Assembly (NCBI GenBank): GCA_022865965.1
Contig: JALHTS010000565.1
Coordinates: 1-6,910, forward strand
DNA length: 6,910 nucleotides
Direction: 5' to 3'
From: Ignavibacteriaceae bacterium
Lineage (GTDB): Bacteria > Bacteroidota > Ignavibacteria > Ignavibacteriales > Ignavibacteriaceae
The notes under the pieces were generated by a model. It saw only the letters and a list, made by a program, of their open reading frames with translations, was not told the origin of the DNA and searched no databases. A program made the position numbers and the translations under genes. Positions 6,909 through 6,910 of the stretch are shown in pieces (the first letter of the stretch is position 1; every line of letters starts with the position of its first letter).

Positions 6909-6910
6909 CT

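Overview
The window is AT-rich and reads as an ordinary chromosomal stretch from the Bacteroidota/Ignavibacteria side of the FCB group. The evidence is a type B succinate dehydrogenase operon in the order sdhC-sdhA-sdhB with a five-helix di-heme cytochrome b, a short Obg GTPase with an SKxD-type G4 motif and no C-terminal extension, and a tRNA promoter matching the Bacteroidota TTTG-N19-TAnnTTTG consensus. The sdh genes also carry clear Shine-Dalgarno sites, which classical Bacteroidia mostly lack, so an early-branching lineage such as Ignavibacteria fits best. This placement is inferred from sequence features alone.

Layout, all on the + strand. Positions 80-3434 hold the complete sdhCAB operon, with a 4-nt overlap between sdhC and sdhA and a 1-nt overlap between sdhA and sdhB. 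Its product is a membrane-bound succinate:menaquinone oxidoreductase (or fumarate reductase) joining the TCA cycle to the respiratory chain. A 379-nt intergenic region follows. It contains a strong hairpin at 3491-3527, a near-copy of that hairpin's right arm 250 nt downstream, a possible 12-codon ORF, and a weak promoter candidate just before the next gene. Positions 3814-5739 encode a 641-residue protein I do not recognise. It has a helical N-terminal domain, about 300 residues of very acidic and probably disordered sequence, and a compact C-terminal domain. Its stop lies one base before the start of obg (5741-6730), which has no good ribosome binding site of its own, so the two genes look transcriptionally and translationally coupled. 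A tRNA with anticodon CAU (6835-6908) closes the window, preceded by its own promoter.

Most of the window is core metabolism and ribosome biology. The only real candidate for something undescribed is the acidic protein coupled to Obg. The structured intergenic region between the two operons is second.
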